This document shows, piece by piece, positions 31,859-40,298 of a stretch of DNA of 40,366 nucleotides (positions are counted from its first letter, which is position 1; the number at the start of each line of letters is the position of its first letter). Under the pieces are notes generated by a model. The model worked only from the letters and a program-made list of their open reading frames with translations, searched no databases and had not been told where the DNA came from. Source of the DNA: an uncultured Flavobacteriales bacterium (GTDB taxonomy: Bacteria > Bacteroidota > Bacteroidia > Flavobacteriales > Crocinitomicaceae); NCBI GenBank assembly GCA_946480815.1, contig CAMLLB010000034.1:1-40366 (forward strand). The letters are read 5' to 3'. A program made the position numbers and the translations under genes.

Positions 31859-32839
31859 TTAATTTCTGTACAAGGTACTTTTCACCGCTTTCACCAATCG
31901 TTCCACGTTTGGCAAAGCCGCATCGATCAAGGTCGGTGAAAATGCAAATGGTGTATCCGTTTGCGTTACACGCATCACCGGAGCATCCAGATAATCAAAT
32001 GCATAACGTTGCAAGTGATAAGCGATCTCGGATGAGATAGAAGCCAACGGCCACGATTCTTCCAAAACTACGCAACGGTTCGTTTTCTTAACCGATTCAA
32101 CAATCAATGCGTAATCAATCGGACGAATAGTTCTCAAATCGATGATTTCCAATTCGATCCCTTCTTTTGCCAAAACTTCTGCAGCTTCATGAGCTACTTT
32201 GATAATCTTACCAAAAGAAACGACAGTTACATGTGCCCCTTTTCGTTTGATATCTCCAACTCCGATCGGAATAATATATTCTCCTTCGGGAATTTCTCCT
32301 TTATCACCGTACATTTTTTCCGATTCCAGGAAAACTACCGGATCATTATCGCGGATTGCAGCTTTCAACAAACCTTTTGCATCGTATGGTGTGGAAGGAG
32401 TAATTACTTTCAATCCCGGAACATGTGAATAAAACGCTTCGAAACTTTGAGAGTGAGTAGCAGCCAACTGACCTGCAGTACCGTTACCACCTCTGAAAAC
32501 AATCGGACATCCGTACTGACCACCCGACATTTGCAACATTTTCGCAGCGGAGTTAATGATCTGGTCAGCAGCCAAAATCGCGAAGTTCCATGTCATGAAC
32601 TCAACGATCGGACGAAGTCCATTCATGGAAGCTCCTACGGCAATCCCTGCAAATCCCAATTCGGCAATCGGGGTGTCAATGACACGTTTCGGACCAAATT
32701 CATCCAACATTCCCTGGGAAACCTTATACGCTCCGTTGTATTCAGCAACTTCTTCACCCATCAGGAAAACTCCGTTGTCACGGCGCATTTCTTCCGACAT
32801 CGCTTCACGAAGGGCTTCTCTAAATTGAACAGTCTTCAT
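31859..32839 (-). CDS. pdhB: Pyruvate dehydrogenase E1 component, beta subunit
   Basis: 326 residues. The E1 alpha-beta heterotetramer decarboxylates pyruvate with thiamine diphosphate and passes acetyl to the E2 lipoyl domain. Typical beta-subunit landmarks: FREALREAMSEEMRRD, FLMGEEVAEYNGAYKVSQG, DTPIAELGFAGIAVGAS, RPIVEFMTWNF, GQLAATHSQSFEAFYSHVPG, and DLRTIRPID near the C-terminal domain. The alpha subunit and E2 are not adjacent, so the complex is encoded at several loci, as seen in other Bacteroidota. A related branched-chain or acetoin E1 beta is less likely. Confidence 0.93.
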   Translation of the reverse strand: MKTVQFREALREAMSEEMRRDNGVFLMGEEVAEYNGAYKVSQGMLDEFGPKRVIDTPIAELGFAGIAVGASMNGLRPIVEFMTWNFAILAADQIINSAAKMLQMSGGQYGCPIVFRGGNGTAGQLAATHSQSFEAFYSHVPGLKVITPSTPYDAKGLLKAAIRDNDPVVFLESEKMYGDKGEIPEGEYIIPIGVGDIKRKGAHVTVVSFGKIIKVAHEAAEVLAKEGIELEIIDLRTIRPIDYALIVESVKKTNRCVVLEESWPLASISSEIAYHLQRYAFDYLDAPVMRVTQTDTPFAFSPTLIDAALPNVERLVKAVKSTLYRN

Positions 32840-32872
32840 TCTTATTGTTTTTTATTTCGCTTAAAGCAGGGT

Positions 32873-32907
32873 CAAAATTAATCAAAATTCGTTTCTGGCA
32901 CACCAAA
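32873..32907 (-). promoter_or_regulatory. Promoter of pdhB (TTTG-N23-TAATTTTG)
   Basis: Minus strand: TTTG (32907-32904), 23 bases, TAATTTTG (32880-32873), 33 bases before the start codon. Confidence 0.55.
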
Positions 32908-33009
32908 ATAAGGAGATAAGCACACACATTTTCCGTAAATCGTGAACAAATTGTTTAAAACCTACACTTATTATGAGTGCATAATATTTATTTCATGCGA
33001 TGATTTGAT

Positions 33010-33017
33010 TATTTTTG
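33010..33017 (+). promoter_or_regulatory. -7 box (TATTTTTG) of etfBA
   Basis: Exact TAnnTTTG, giving a leader of about 80 bases before etfB. Divergent from the pdhB promoter in a 260-bp gap that holds nothing else recognisable. Confidence 0.5.
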
Positions 33018-33099
33018 TTCCCGAAAAGAAGTTTAACAAGCTAAAACCTGAGAGTATCTGCTTCGGAAAAATCCGGTTTACGTTTAAATAAAATACGTT

Positions 33100-33840
33100 A
33101 TGAAAATTTTGGTATGTATCAGTAAATCTCCGGATACAACTTCGAAAATTGCGTTCACAGACGGGAACAAGCAATTCGATGAAAATGGAGTTCAGTACAT
33201 TGTCAATCCATACGATGAGTGGTATGCACTTGTTCGCGGTTTGGAATTGAAAGAAACATTAGGTGGAAACTTGACAATCATCACAGTAGGAAACGCTGCT
33301 GATGAGGCTATTATCAGAAAAGCACTTGCAATTGGTGCCGATGATGCAGTACGTATTGATGCAGATCCTAAAGATGCATATTTCACAGCTGTTCAAATTG
33401 CTGAGTACGCAAAATCAAACGGATTTGATCTGATCCTTACAGGTAAAGAAACGATCAATTACAACGGTTCGCAAGTGGCGGGAATGATTGCCGAAGCAAT
33501 GGACCTTCCGTTTGTTTCTTTAGCAACAAAATTGGATATCAACGGTACAACAGCACGCATGGAGCAGGAAATCGTAGGAGGTGTTCAGGTTATTGAAGCA
33601 AATCTTCCACTGGTAGTTTCCTGTGCAAAAGGAATGGCAGAACAACGTATTCCAAACATGCGCGGAATTATGGCAGCACGTACAAAACCATTGACGGTTG
33701 TTACTCCTTCTGCTGCAGAAGATCTTACCGCATACGTTGAATACGGGTTACCTGCACCAAAATCTGCAGTGAAAATGATCGATCCGAACAACATGGACGA
33801 ATTAGTTGCTTTGTTACACAACGAGGCTAAAGTTATTTAA
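33100..33840 (+). CDS. etfB: Electron transfer flavoprotein, beta subunit
   Basis: 246 residues. ETF accepts electrons from acyl-CoA and other dehydrogenases and passes them to ETF:quinone oxidoreductase. Landmarks of EtfB: MKILVCISKSPDT, VQYIVNPYDEWYALVRGLEL, VGNAADEAIIRKALAIGADDAVRID, DLILTGKETINYNGSQVAGMIAE (the AMP-site region) and LPLVVSCAKGMAEQRIPNMRGIM. Sixteen bases before etfA, so the two subunits form one transcription unit. The fairly uniform codon use suggests good expression (inference). Confidence 0.96.
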   Translation: MKILVCISKSPDTTSKIAFTDGNKQFDENGVQYIVNPYDEWYALVRGLELKETLGGNLTIITVGNAADEAIIRKALAIGADDAVRIDADPKDAYFTAVQIAEYAKSNGFDLILTGKETINYNGSQVAGMIAEAMDLPFVSLATKLDINGTTARMEQEIVGGVQVIEANLPLVVSCAKGMAEQRIPNMRGIMAARTKPLTVVTPSAAEDLTAYVEYGLPAPKSAVKMIDPNNMDELVALLHNEAKVI

Positions 33841-33856
33841 TCGACAATACGAAATC

Positions 33857-34801
33857 ATGAATATTTTAGTTTATATCAATTCATCCAATCATTTGGCAAA
33901 AAGTGCGCTTGAAGCGGTTACTTATGCAAAGAAAATTGGAGGAACAATTACAGTTGTGGCTACCGGATCGGTAGACGATGCAACATTAGGAACTTTAGGT
34001 GAATACGGTGCTCAGAAAGTATTGGTAGACCGTTCGGTTGCTGCTGAGGATTCTCAACAGGTTACACGTTTGGTAGCAAAAGCTGCTGAATCGACAGGAG
34101 CGGAACTGATTGTTTTCTCTCACGATTTGGTTGCAAAAGCAGTTGCACCTCGTTTATCTGTTCGTTTGAAAGCAGGTCTGGTTTCCGGAGCAGTGGATGT
34201 TCCAAATGCAAGCGGACAAGTAAAAGTGAATGTATTCTCCGGAAAAGCATTCGGATTTGTTTCCGTTAAATCAGCGAAAAAGATCATTTCCCTTCTTCCG
34301 AATTCATTCCAACCTGAAAAAACAGGTTCGGCTTGTCCGGTTGAAGCTTTTGACGGAGCTGCGGGAACTGCATTGATCAAAGTAGTTGAAACAAAAATGC
34401 CGGAAGGTGAAATTCCGTTACCAGAAGCTGAGTTGGTTGTTTCCGCAGGTCGTGGATTGAAAGGTCCGGAGAACTGGGGAATCGTTGAAGACCTTGCAAA
34501 AGCATTAGGAGCAGCAACAGCATGTTCCCGTCCGGTTGCCGATATCGGTTGGAGACCTCATCATGAGCACGTAGGACAAACAGGTGTTGCCATTCGTCCG
34601 AATTTATACATTGCAGCGGGTATTTCCGGGGCAATCCAGCATTTGGCAGGTGTAAACGGTTCGAAGGTGATTGTAGTTATTAATACAGATCCGGAAGCAC
34701 CTTTCTTCAAGGCTGCTGATTACGGTGTTGTTGGAGATGCTTTTGACGTACTTCCAAAATTAACAGAGGCGGTAAAAAAATTCCGCTCAACACCACACTA
34801 A
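33857..34801 (+). CDS. etfA: Electron transfer flavoprotein, alpha subunit
   Basis: 314 residues from the ATG at 33857; the longer reading into etfB is rejected. The C-terminal FAD-binding domain is clear: VSAGRGLKGPENWGIVEDLA, the CSRPVADIGWRPHHEHVGQTG segment, and LYIAAGISGAIQHLAG with VINTDPEAPFFKAADYGVVGD. The N-terminal half is the variable Rossmann-like domain. Pairs with EtfB, encoded 16 bases upstream. A hairpin at 34841-34868 probably ends the unit. Confidence 0.96.
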   Translation: MNILVYINSSNHLAKSALEAVTYAKKIGGTITVVATGSVDDATLGTLGEYGAQKVLVDRSVAAEDSQQVTRLVAKAAESTGAELIVFSHDLVAKAVAPRLSVRLKAGLVSGAVDVPNASGQVKVNVFSGKAFGFVSVKSAKKIISLLPNSFQPEKTGSACPVEAFDGAAGTALIKVVETKMPEGEIPLPEAELVVSAGRGLKGPENWGIVEDLAKALGAATACSRPVADIGWRPHHEHVGQTGVAIRPNLYIAAGISGAIQHLAGVNGSKVIVVINTDPEAPFFKAADYGVVGDAFDVLPKLTEAVKKFRSTPH

Positions 34802-34840
34802 GATTCATCAAATTAATTATTTTTACGAAAGTAATAAGAA

Positions 34841-34868
34841 GAGGGAAGCACATTACAATGCTTCCCTC
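34841..34868 (+). terminator. Hairpin after etfA
   Basis: GAGGGAAGCA (34841-34850) and TGCTTCCCTC (34859-34868), a 10-bp perfect stem, then CTCATTT. Probably the etfBA terminator. A TATTTTTA at 34818-34825 could instead make the hairpin part of the next gene's leader. Confidence 0.7.
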
Positions 34869-34901
34869 CTCATTTAAACCCTTCGTAAGGAAAACGTTCG
34901 A

Positions 34902-35477
34902 ATGGACAAGATTAAACTAGATATCATTGGACTGTCATACAGTCAAACTCAAAGCGGTGCTTATGCTTTGGTTTTAGCAGAATCAGGCGGGAAACGTCGT
35001 TTACCAATTATCATTGGCGGTTTTGAAGCACAAGCCATTGCCATCGAATTGGAAAAAATGACACCGACCAGACCACTGACTCATGATCTGTTTAAATCAC
35101 TGGCCCAAACATTTTCCATTCAGTTAAAAGAAGTTGTCATCTACAATTTGCAGGAAGGAATTTTCTTTGCAAAACTGGTTTGTGAAAAAGAGGGTGTCTT
35201 TTCAGATATTGATGCACGAACTTCCGATGCGATTGCTTTAGCAGTGCGATTTGATTGCCCGATCTATACGTTTGAGTCCATTTTATCTTCAGCGGGAATC
35301 CTTTCTGATGAATTCCTGGAAGAAGATGACGAAATGGAAGTTGCTGAAACTGACGATAACGAGTTCACCAAAATGAATAAAGAAGAACTGGAAGAACAGC
35401 TTCAACATGCTATCGACAATGAAGATTATGAGCTGGCTTCCAAAATTCGTGACGAAATCAAAAAGCGCGGAGCGTAA
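34902..35477 (+). CDS. Bifunctional-nuclease-family (DUF151/BFN) protein with C-terminal UVR motif
   Basis: 191 residues. Residues 1-135 are a DUF151 domain (LDIIGLSYSQTQSGAYALVL, RRLPIIIGGFEAQAIAIELE, RPLTHDLFKSLA, ARTSDAIALAVRFDCPIYT). An acidic linker follows, then a UVR motif at about 155-190 (MNKEELEEQLQHAIDNEDYE, LASKIRDEIKKRG), the helical hairpin that in UvrB binds UvrC. Plant members were reported as nucleases, but the bacterial role is unsettled. The DUF151-UVR fusion is common in Bacteroidota. It lies 22 bases before the transporter gene, probably co-transcribed. Confidence 0.92.
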   Translation: MDKIKLDIIGLSYSQTQSGAYALVLAESGGKRRLPIIIGGFEAQAIAIELEKMTPTRPLTHDLFKSLAQTFSIQLKEVVIYNLQEGIFFAKLVCEKEGVFSDIDARTSDAIALAVRFDCPIYTFESILSSAGILSDEFLEEDDEMEVAETDDNEFTKMNKEELEEQLQHAIDNEDYELASKIRDEIKKRGA

Positions 35478-35499
35478 TCAGCATTCAATTTCTACTACT

Positions 35500-36747
35500 A
35501 TGGGGAAATCCATCAAATTTCGTTTGACCGCAATGAGCTTTCTCCAATTTTTCGTTTGGGGAGCCTGGTTGACAACTATTTTCACTTACGGTACAAAAGG
35601 CAAAGGCTGGTCTGTCCAGGAAGTAGGAGCGATTTTTTCCACATTGGCAATTTCCTCTATTCTAATGCCGTCATTAACCGGCATCATCGCTGACAAATGG
35701 ATTCGTGCAGACAGATTATACGCATTACTTCATTTGGCTTATGGTGGAATTCTGTTTTACGTTCCATTTGTAGACAATCCGGGTGAATTATTTTATGTGA
35801 TCCTTGCCGCAATGATCTTTTATATGCCAACGATTTCACTGGCAAACTCTATTTCATACCGCGTGTTAACTTCCAATAACTTTGATGTACTCAAATCTTT
35901 TCCTCCTATCCGCGTTTGGGGAACTGTTGGTTTTATCGTAGCCATGTGGGTAACAAACCGCACCGGGAGTAACATTACTGCCAATCAGTTCGTTTTTGCA
36001 GGTATCGGGGCTGTTTTACTCGGACTTTATTCATTCACTTTACCGGCATGTACCCCCGAAAACCTGAATTCAGGTAAAAAAGGGATTGTCAGTCTCCTGG
36101 GACTTGATGGATTCAAACTATTTGCCAATTACAAAATGGCTTTATTTTTCATCTTTTCCATGCTGTTGGGAGCCGCACTTCAATTATCCAACATGTATGG
36201 TGAAGCCTATTTATTCAGCTTCCCCAAAGGATCGGTTATTGGAAATTATTCAGGAGTTATTTTGTCTATTTCACAGATTTCAGAAACGCTTTTCATCCTC
36301 ACCATTCCTTTTTTCCTGAAACGGTTCGGAATCAAACAGGTCATGATGATGGCGATGCTGGCATGGGTTATTCGTTACGGATTTTTTGCCCTGGGAGATA
36401 CTTCTGCCGGTTGGTTGCTCATCATCCTATCGAATATTGTATACGGAATGGCATTCGATTTCTTCAATATCTCCGGATCAATGTTTATTGAAACGAATAC
36501 CGATCATTCTATCCGATCAAGTGCACAAGGCTTGTTCATGATGATGACCAACGGATTTGGAGCTTATATCGGAACCGTTGGGAGCAGTTGGGTTATCGGC
36601 AATTATTTTACGACTTCAAATGGTCAGACAGACTGGTCGGGCGCATGGTATGTTTTTGCCGCCTATTCTTTAGTTGTGACTATTCTCTTTGTGATTTTGT
36701 TCCGTCATAAACATAATCCGGCAGAATTGTCAGAAATTTCACACTAA
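35500..36747 (+). CDS. NupG-like nucleoside:H+ symporter (MFS)
   Basis: 415 residues from the ATG at 35500; the longer reading overlaps the upstream gene and is rejected. About twelve hydrophobic segments. Landmarks of the Nuc_H_symport family: RLTAMSFLQFFVWGAWLTTI at the start, FSTLAISSILMPSLTGIIAD with the MFS loop DKWIRADRL, SFPPIRVWGTVGFIVAMW, and FDFFNISGSMFIETNTD. It should import nucleosides with protons across the inner membrane. Twenty-two bases after the DUF151 protein gene. Confidence 0.93.
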   Translation: MGKSIKFRLTAMSFLQFFVWGAWLTTIFTYGTKGKGWSVQEVGAIFSTLAISSILMPSLTGIIADKWIRADRLYALLHLAYGGILFYVPFVDNPGELFYVILAAMIFYMPTISLANSISYRVLTSNNFDVLKSFPPIRVWGTVGFIVAMWVTNRTGSNITANQFVFAGIGAVLLGLYSFTLPACTPENLNSGKKGIVSLLGLDGFKLFANYKMALFFIFSMLLGAALQLSNMYGEAYLFSFPKGSVIGNYSGVILSISQISETLFILTIPFFLKRFGIKQVMMMAMLAWVIRYGFFALGDTSAGWLLIILSNIVYGMAFDFFNISGSMFIETNTDHSIRSSAQGLFMMMTNGFGAYIGTVGSSWVIGNYFTTSNGQTDWSGAWYVFAAYSLVVTILFVILFRHKHNPAELSEISH

Positions 36748-36795
36748 TTGTTTACTAAATAATTTAATGGTAATTTAATGTTTCAATAACATTGA

Positions 36796-38853
36796 ATGAA
36801 AACTAAACTCTCCCTCCTCGCACTTGTTTCAAGTGTATTTTCCTTTGGCCAGACTTTTAACGGAACATCCGGAAACATCCAGGACAACCAGGAATTGGTC
36901 CGATCCGTAAACGTGAACGGACTCCCGACAAGTATCAACCAAACAACTTTCGGGTTGGAACAGGTTTGCCTCACGATCACACATACCTGGGATGCGGACG
37001 TTACCGCAACACTTGAAGCTCCGGACGGAACACAAATCATCCTTTTCTCAGCCATCGGAGGAAGCGATAACAATTTCGACGGTACTTGCCTGCGAAGCGA
37101 TGCAACAGTTTCCATCACAACCCAAAGTGCACCTTTCAGCGGTATTTTTAAACCGATGAATTCGCTTGGTGTGGCAAACAACGGTCAAGCCCCCAACGGA
37201 ACCTGGAAATTGAAAATCTTTGACTCTGCAAACGGTGACGAAGGAACACTGGATTCCTGGTCAATTACCTTCGGGAATGATCCTGCGACCTATCAGCCGT
37301 TCGTTAGCAGTAATCTGCCTATTGTGATTATTAACACCAATAATCAAGGCATTCCCGACGAACCTAAGATTGAAGCTCAGATGAAAATGATCGACAATGG
37401 TTTGGGAAATATTAACCATGTAAATGATCCTGCAAATGCTTACAACAACAAGATCGGGATTGAACGAAGAGGTTCCACATCAGGAGATTTCCCTCAAAAA
37501 TCTTACGGATTTGAAACACGCGATATAAACGGAACAGTAAAAGACACCACTTTACTTGGAATGCCGGAAGAGCATGATTGGATCTTGTACGCCCCATACA
37601 ACGACAAAAGCTGTATGCGCAATATTCTAACCTATGAACTGGCGAATAAAATGGAACATTACGCTTCACGGACCATGTTGTGTGAGTTGGTTTTAAACGG
37701 GCAGTACCAGGGAATCTATACCCTGATGGAAAAAATTAAACGCGATCCGAACAGAGTTGATATTGCGAAATTACTTCCAACGGATATTACAGGTGATGAC
37801 CTGACAGGTGGATACATCATTAAAATTGATAAAACTACCGGTTCCAACAACGATGGCTGGACATCCGATTATCCGGCTGAAGATAATTCAGACATTAACT
37901 TTTTGTACCATTATCCCAAACCGGATGAGATCATGCCACAACAGGCAGATTACATCCAGGCATACGTGGATTCGTTTGAAACAGTGCTTGCAAGTCCTTC
38001 TTTTGCAGACCCAACTACCGGGTACAGAAAATACAGTGTCCCGGAAACATTTATCGATTTTTTAATCCTGAATGAGATCAGTAAAAATGTAGACGGTTAT
38101 CGTTTGAGTACCTTTTTGCACAAGGAAAAAGATTCCAAAGGCGGAAAACTACGCATGGGCCCGATGTGGGATTTCAACTTAGCCTGGTGGAACGCAGATT
38201 ATTGTGCAGGCGATGATCACACAGGCTGGCAATACGATTTTTCCAATACTTGCCCCGGTGGATGGCAGCTCCCAACCTGGTGGAAACGAATGTTGGAAGA
38301 CGGCTGGTTCCAGGATGAACTAAAATGCCGTTGGACAACACTTCGTCAGACCTTTCTTTCGAATGATTCACTTTACGGCAAGATTGACTCCATTGCCCAG
38401 TACATTGATCAGGCAAAAGACCGGCATTTTGAACAATGGCCACTTTTAGGAATTTACACCTGGCCCAATCCAAGTCCGATCCCGGCAGATTATCCCGGAG
38501 AAATTGCAGCATTCAAGCAATGGATCGTTGATCGTGCAACCTGGATTGACAACAATATCCTGGGTACTTGTCATCTGGGGCTTATCGAACAGGAAATTGC
38601 TTCACTATCCGTTTATCCGAATCCTTTCAGCGATGATCTGCACATATCCTGGTTCTCAACCGGGATCAGTAATACCCAAATCAAATTATTCGACTTGAAC
38701 GGACATGAAATCAGTTCCATACAAAAGACTCCGGTTTACGGAATGAACGAGGTGAAGCTGGATCATTTTTCGGGCATGTTAAGCAGCGGAATTTATTGGG
38801 TGGAAATCCAGGAAGGAACTTCGATCAGCCGCATCAAGGTGGTGAAAAATTAA
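36796..38853 (+). CDS. Secreted CotH-kinase-family protein with P-domain and T9SS sorting domain
   Basis: 685 residues. Signal peptide MKTKLSLLALVSSVFSFGQ; residues about 20-160 are a proprotein-convertase P-domain (QVCLTITHTWDADVTATLEA, GTWKLKIFDSANGDEGTLDS, WSITFG). Residues about 170-590 are a CotH-like domain (LPIVIINTNNQGIPDEP, IGIERRGSTSGDFPQKSYGF, DWILYAPYNDKSCMRNILTY, TLMEKIKRDPNRVDI, GGYIIKIDK, GPMWDFNLAWWNADY). B. subtilis CotH is an atypical protein kinase of spore-coat proteins; this secreted version is of unknown substrate, and WDFN has Asn where many relatives have Asp. The C-terminal 75 residues are a T9SS sorting domain (LSVYPNPFSDDLHISWF, LFDLNGHEI, SSGIYWVEIQEGT). Monocistronic. 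Confidence 0.92.
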   Translation: MKTKLSLLALVSSVFSFGQTFNGTSGNIQDNQELVRSVNVNGLPTSINQTTFGLEQVCLTITHTWDADVTATLEAPDGTQIILFSAIGGSDNNFDGTCLRSDATVSITTQSAPFSGIFKPMNSLGVANNGQAPNGTWKLKIFDSANGDEGTLDSWSITFGNDPATYQPFVSSNLPIVIINTNNQGIPDEPKIEAQMKMIDNGLGNINHVNDPANAYNNKIGIERRGSTSGDFPQKSYGFETRDINGTVKDTTLLGMPEEHDWILYAPYNDKSCMRNILTYELANKMEHYASRTMLCELVLNGQYQGIYTLMEKIKRDPNRVDIAKLLPTDITGDDLTGGYIIKIDKTTGSNNDGWTSDYPAEDNSDINFLYHYPKPDEIMPQQADYIQAYVDSFETVLASPSFADPTTGYRKYSVPETFIDFLILNEISKNVDGYRLSTFLHKEKDSKGGKLRMGPMWDFNLAWWNADYCAGDDHTGWQYDFSNTCPGGWQLPTWWKRMLEDGWFQDELKCRWTTLRQTFLSNDSLYGKIDSIAQYIDQAKDRHFEQWPLLGIYTWPNPSPIPADYPGEIAAFKQWIVDRATWIDNNILGTCHLGLIEQEIASLSVYPNPFSDDLHISWFSTGISNTQIKLFDLNGHEISSIQKTPVYGMNEVKLDHFSGMLSSGIYWVEIQEGTSISRIKVVKN

Positions 38854-38860
38854 TATTTAA

Positions 38861-38984
38861 CCACAAGGGACGCGAAGAGCACAAAGATTTTTTGCAGGAT
38901 TAAATAAGGTTAAATAAACCTCTATTTATCATACCATAAAGTTTAGCTTATTAAATATACCTTGTGTGCTTCGGGGTCTTTGTG
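38861..38984. repeat. Imperfect inverted repeat after the CotH gene
   Basis: CCACAAGGGACGCGAAGAGC plus ACAAAG (38861-38886) and the inverted counterpart CCTTGTGTGCTTCGGGGTCT plus TTGTG (38960-38984) pair at about 18 of 25 positions around 73 AT-rich bases. It fills most of the gap between the convergent genes and resembles a dispersed Bacteroidota repeat (CACAAAGG...AAG...CACAAAG) as I remember it. Confidence 0.6.
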
Positions 38985-38997
38985 ATTCATTCCAATA

Positions 38998-39375
38998 TTA
39001 GATTTTTCTCAGGAAAACATCCGGCTGCGGGTAAATTCCCTTTCGCTCCAAGCGCTTGTCTTTTTTATAAAGCACATAACTTTCAGGGATAAATTGTTCT
39101 TTTAATTTGACCTCAAAGTAAATCGCGCTCTTGTCTTCTTTTATAAACTGGTATGTTCCGGTGATTTCTTTCGTGCCAATTTTTTCAAGCAGAACCCCTT
39201 CCGGCTTCAATTGAACTTCGATGAGTGCACTTTCCACCTGGAATACTTCTTCACCCAACTCCAGTGCGTAAGAAGGAATTTCCCCGGTGTAAACTCCCAG
39301 GTACTTCTTTTTGATCTCCTGGGAAATCCCGTTGATTGAGCAAGTAACGATGAAAAGCAATAAACAAAAACGCAT
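38998..39375 (-). CDS. Small exported protein of unknown function
   Basis: 125 residues with a signal peptide (MRFCLLLFIVTCSINGISQ). The mature part of about 106 residues is mostly beta-strand (KKYLGVYTGEIPSYALELGE, VLLEKIGTKEITGTYQFI, IYFEVKLKEQFIPES), a pattern of a lipocalin-like or 'YxGxY'-type small barrel, but no family is recognised. No sorting domain or lipobox. Convergent with the CotH gene and divergent from thyA. A weak -7-like box TATTTTTA lies on the minus strand at 39397-39390. Confidence 0.7.
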   Translation of the reverse strand: MRFCLLLFIVTCSINGISQEIKKKYLGVYTGEIPSYALELGEEVFQVESALIEVQLKPEGVLLEKIGTKEITGTYQFIKEDKSAIYFEVKLKEQFIPESYVLYKKDKRLERKGIYPQPDVFLRKI

Positions 39376-39461
39376 TTATTAGTTTTGGGTAAAAATAGAG
39401 AAAGGAATCAACAATGCAATCGAATTATCAACCAAAACCACCTGCCTGTGATTAAATTCCT

Positions 39462-39469
39462 TAACTTCG
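39462..39469 (+). promoter_or_regulatory. Possible -7 box (TAACTTCG) of thyA
   Basis: Same octamer as before the propeller kinase gene (1294). It gives a leader of about 28 bases before thyA. Confidence 0.4.
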
Positions 39470-39503
39470 GGTTTAGTTTTTCAATGCTCATTTCAAGACA
39501 CCA

Positions 39504-40298
39504 ATGAAACAATATCACGATTTATTACAGCACATTTTAGACAACGGAACTTTCAAGGGAGACCGCACCGGTACAGGAACTTTATCTACTTTCGGATATC
39601 AAATGCGTTTCAACCTGGAAGATGGTTTCCCGGTATTGACGACCAAAAAGCTGCACCTCCGTTCGATTATTCATGAGTTGTTGTGGTTCCTTCAGGGTGA
39701 TACCAACATCAGATATTTGAAAGACAACAATGTTTCCATTTGGGATGAATGGGCTGACGAAAACGGAAACCTGGGACCTGTATACGGTTATCAGTGGCGT
39801 TCGTGGCCAACTCCGGACGGCGGTTCCATTGACCAGATCTCCAACCTGATCGAACAGATCAAGAAGAACCCGAATTCCCGAAGATTGATCGTCAGTGCAT
39901 GGAACGTTGCGTATGTAGATAACATGGCCTTGCCTCCTTGCCATACGATGTTCCAATTCTATGTCGCCGAAGGAAAATTAAGCTGTCAGCTATATCAACG
40001 TTCTGCAGACACCTTCCTGGGCGTTCCGTTCAATATTGCTTCCTATGCTTTATTGACAATGATGGTTGCACAGGTTTGTGATCTGAAACCGGGAGAATTT
40101 ATTCATACACTGGGAGATGCTCATTTGTATTCCAATCATCTGGACCAGGCTAAATTGCAATTGGAACGTGATTTCAGGCCGCTCCCAACAATGAAGATTA
40201 ATCCGGATGTAAAAGACATTTTTGGCTTCAAATACGAAGATTTCGAATTATTGAATTATGATCCGCACCCGCATATTAAGGCCGAAGTTGCTGTTTAA
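39504..40298 (+). CDS. thyA: Thymidylate synthase
   Basis: 264 residues, the same length as E. coli ThyA. It methylates dUMP to dTMP with methylene-tetrahydrofolate, producing dihydrofolate for FolA. Landmarks: [17 protein letters not shown] with the phosphate-binding Arg21, [20 protein letters not shown], the nucleophile Cys146 in [32 protein letters not shown] and GDAHLYSNH. In many bacteria folA is next to thyA; here folA is 30 kb away in another operon. It ends one base pair before a 68-bp perfect palindrome. Confidence 0.97.
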   Translation: MKQYHDLLQHILDNGTFKGDRTGTGTLSTFGYQMRFNLEDGFPVLTTKKLHLRSIIHELLWFLQGDTNIRYLKDNNVSIWDEWADENGNLGPVYGYQWRSWPTPDGGSIDQISNLIEQIKKNPNSRRLIVSAWNVAYVDNMALPPCHTMFQFYVAEGKLSCQLYQRSADTFLGVPFNIASYALLTMMVAQVCDLKPGEFIHTLGDAHLYSNHLDQAKLQLERDFRPLPTMKINPDVKDIFGFKYEDFELLNYDPHPHIKAEVAV

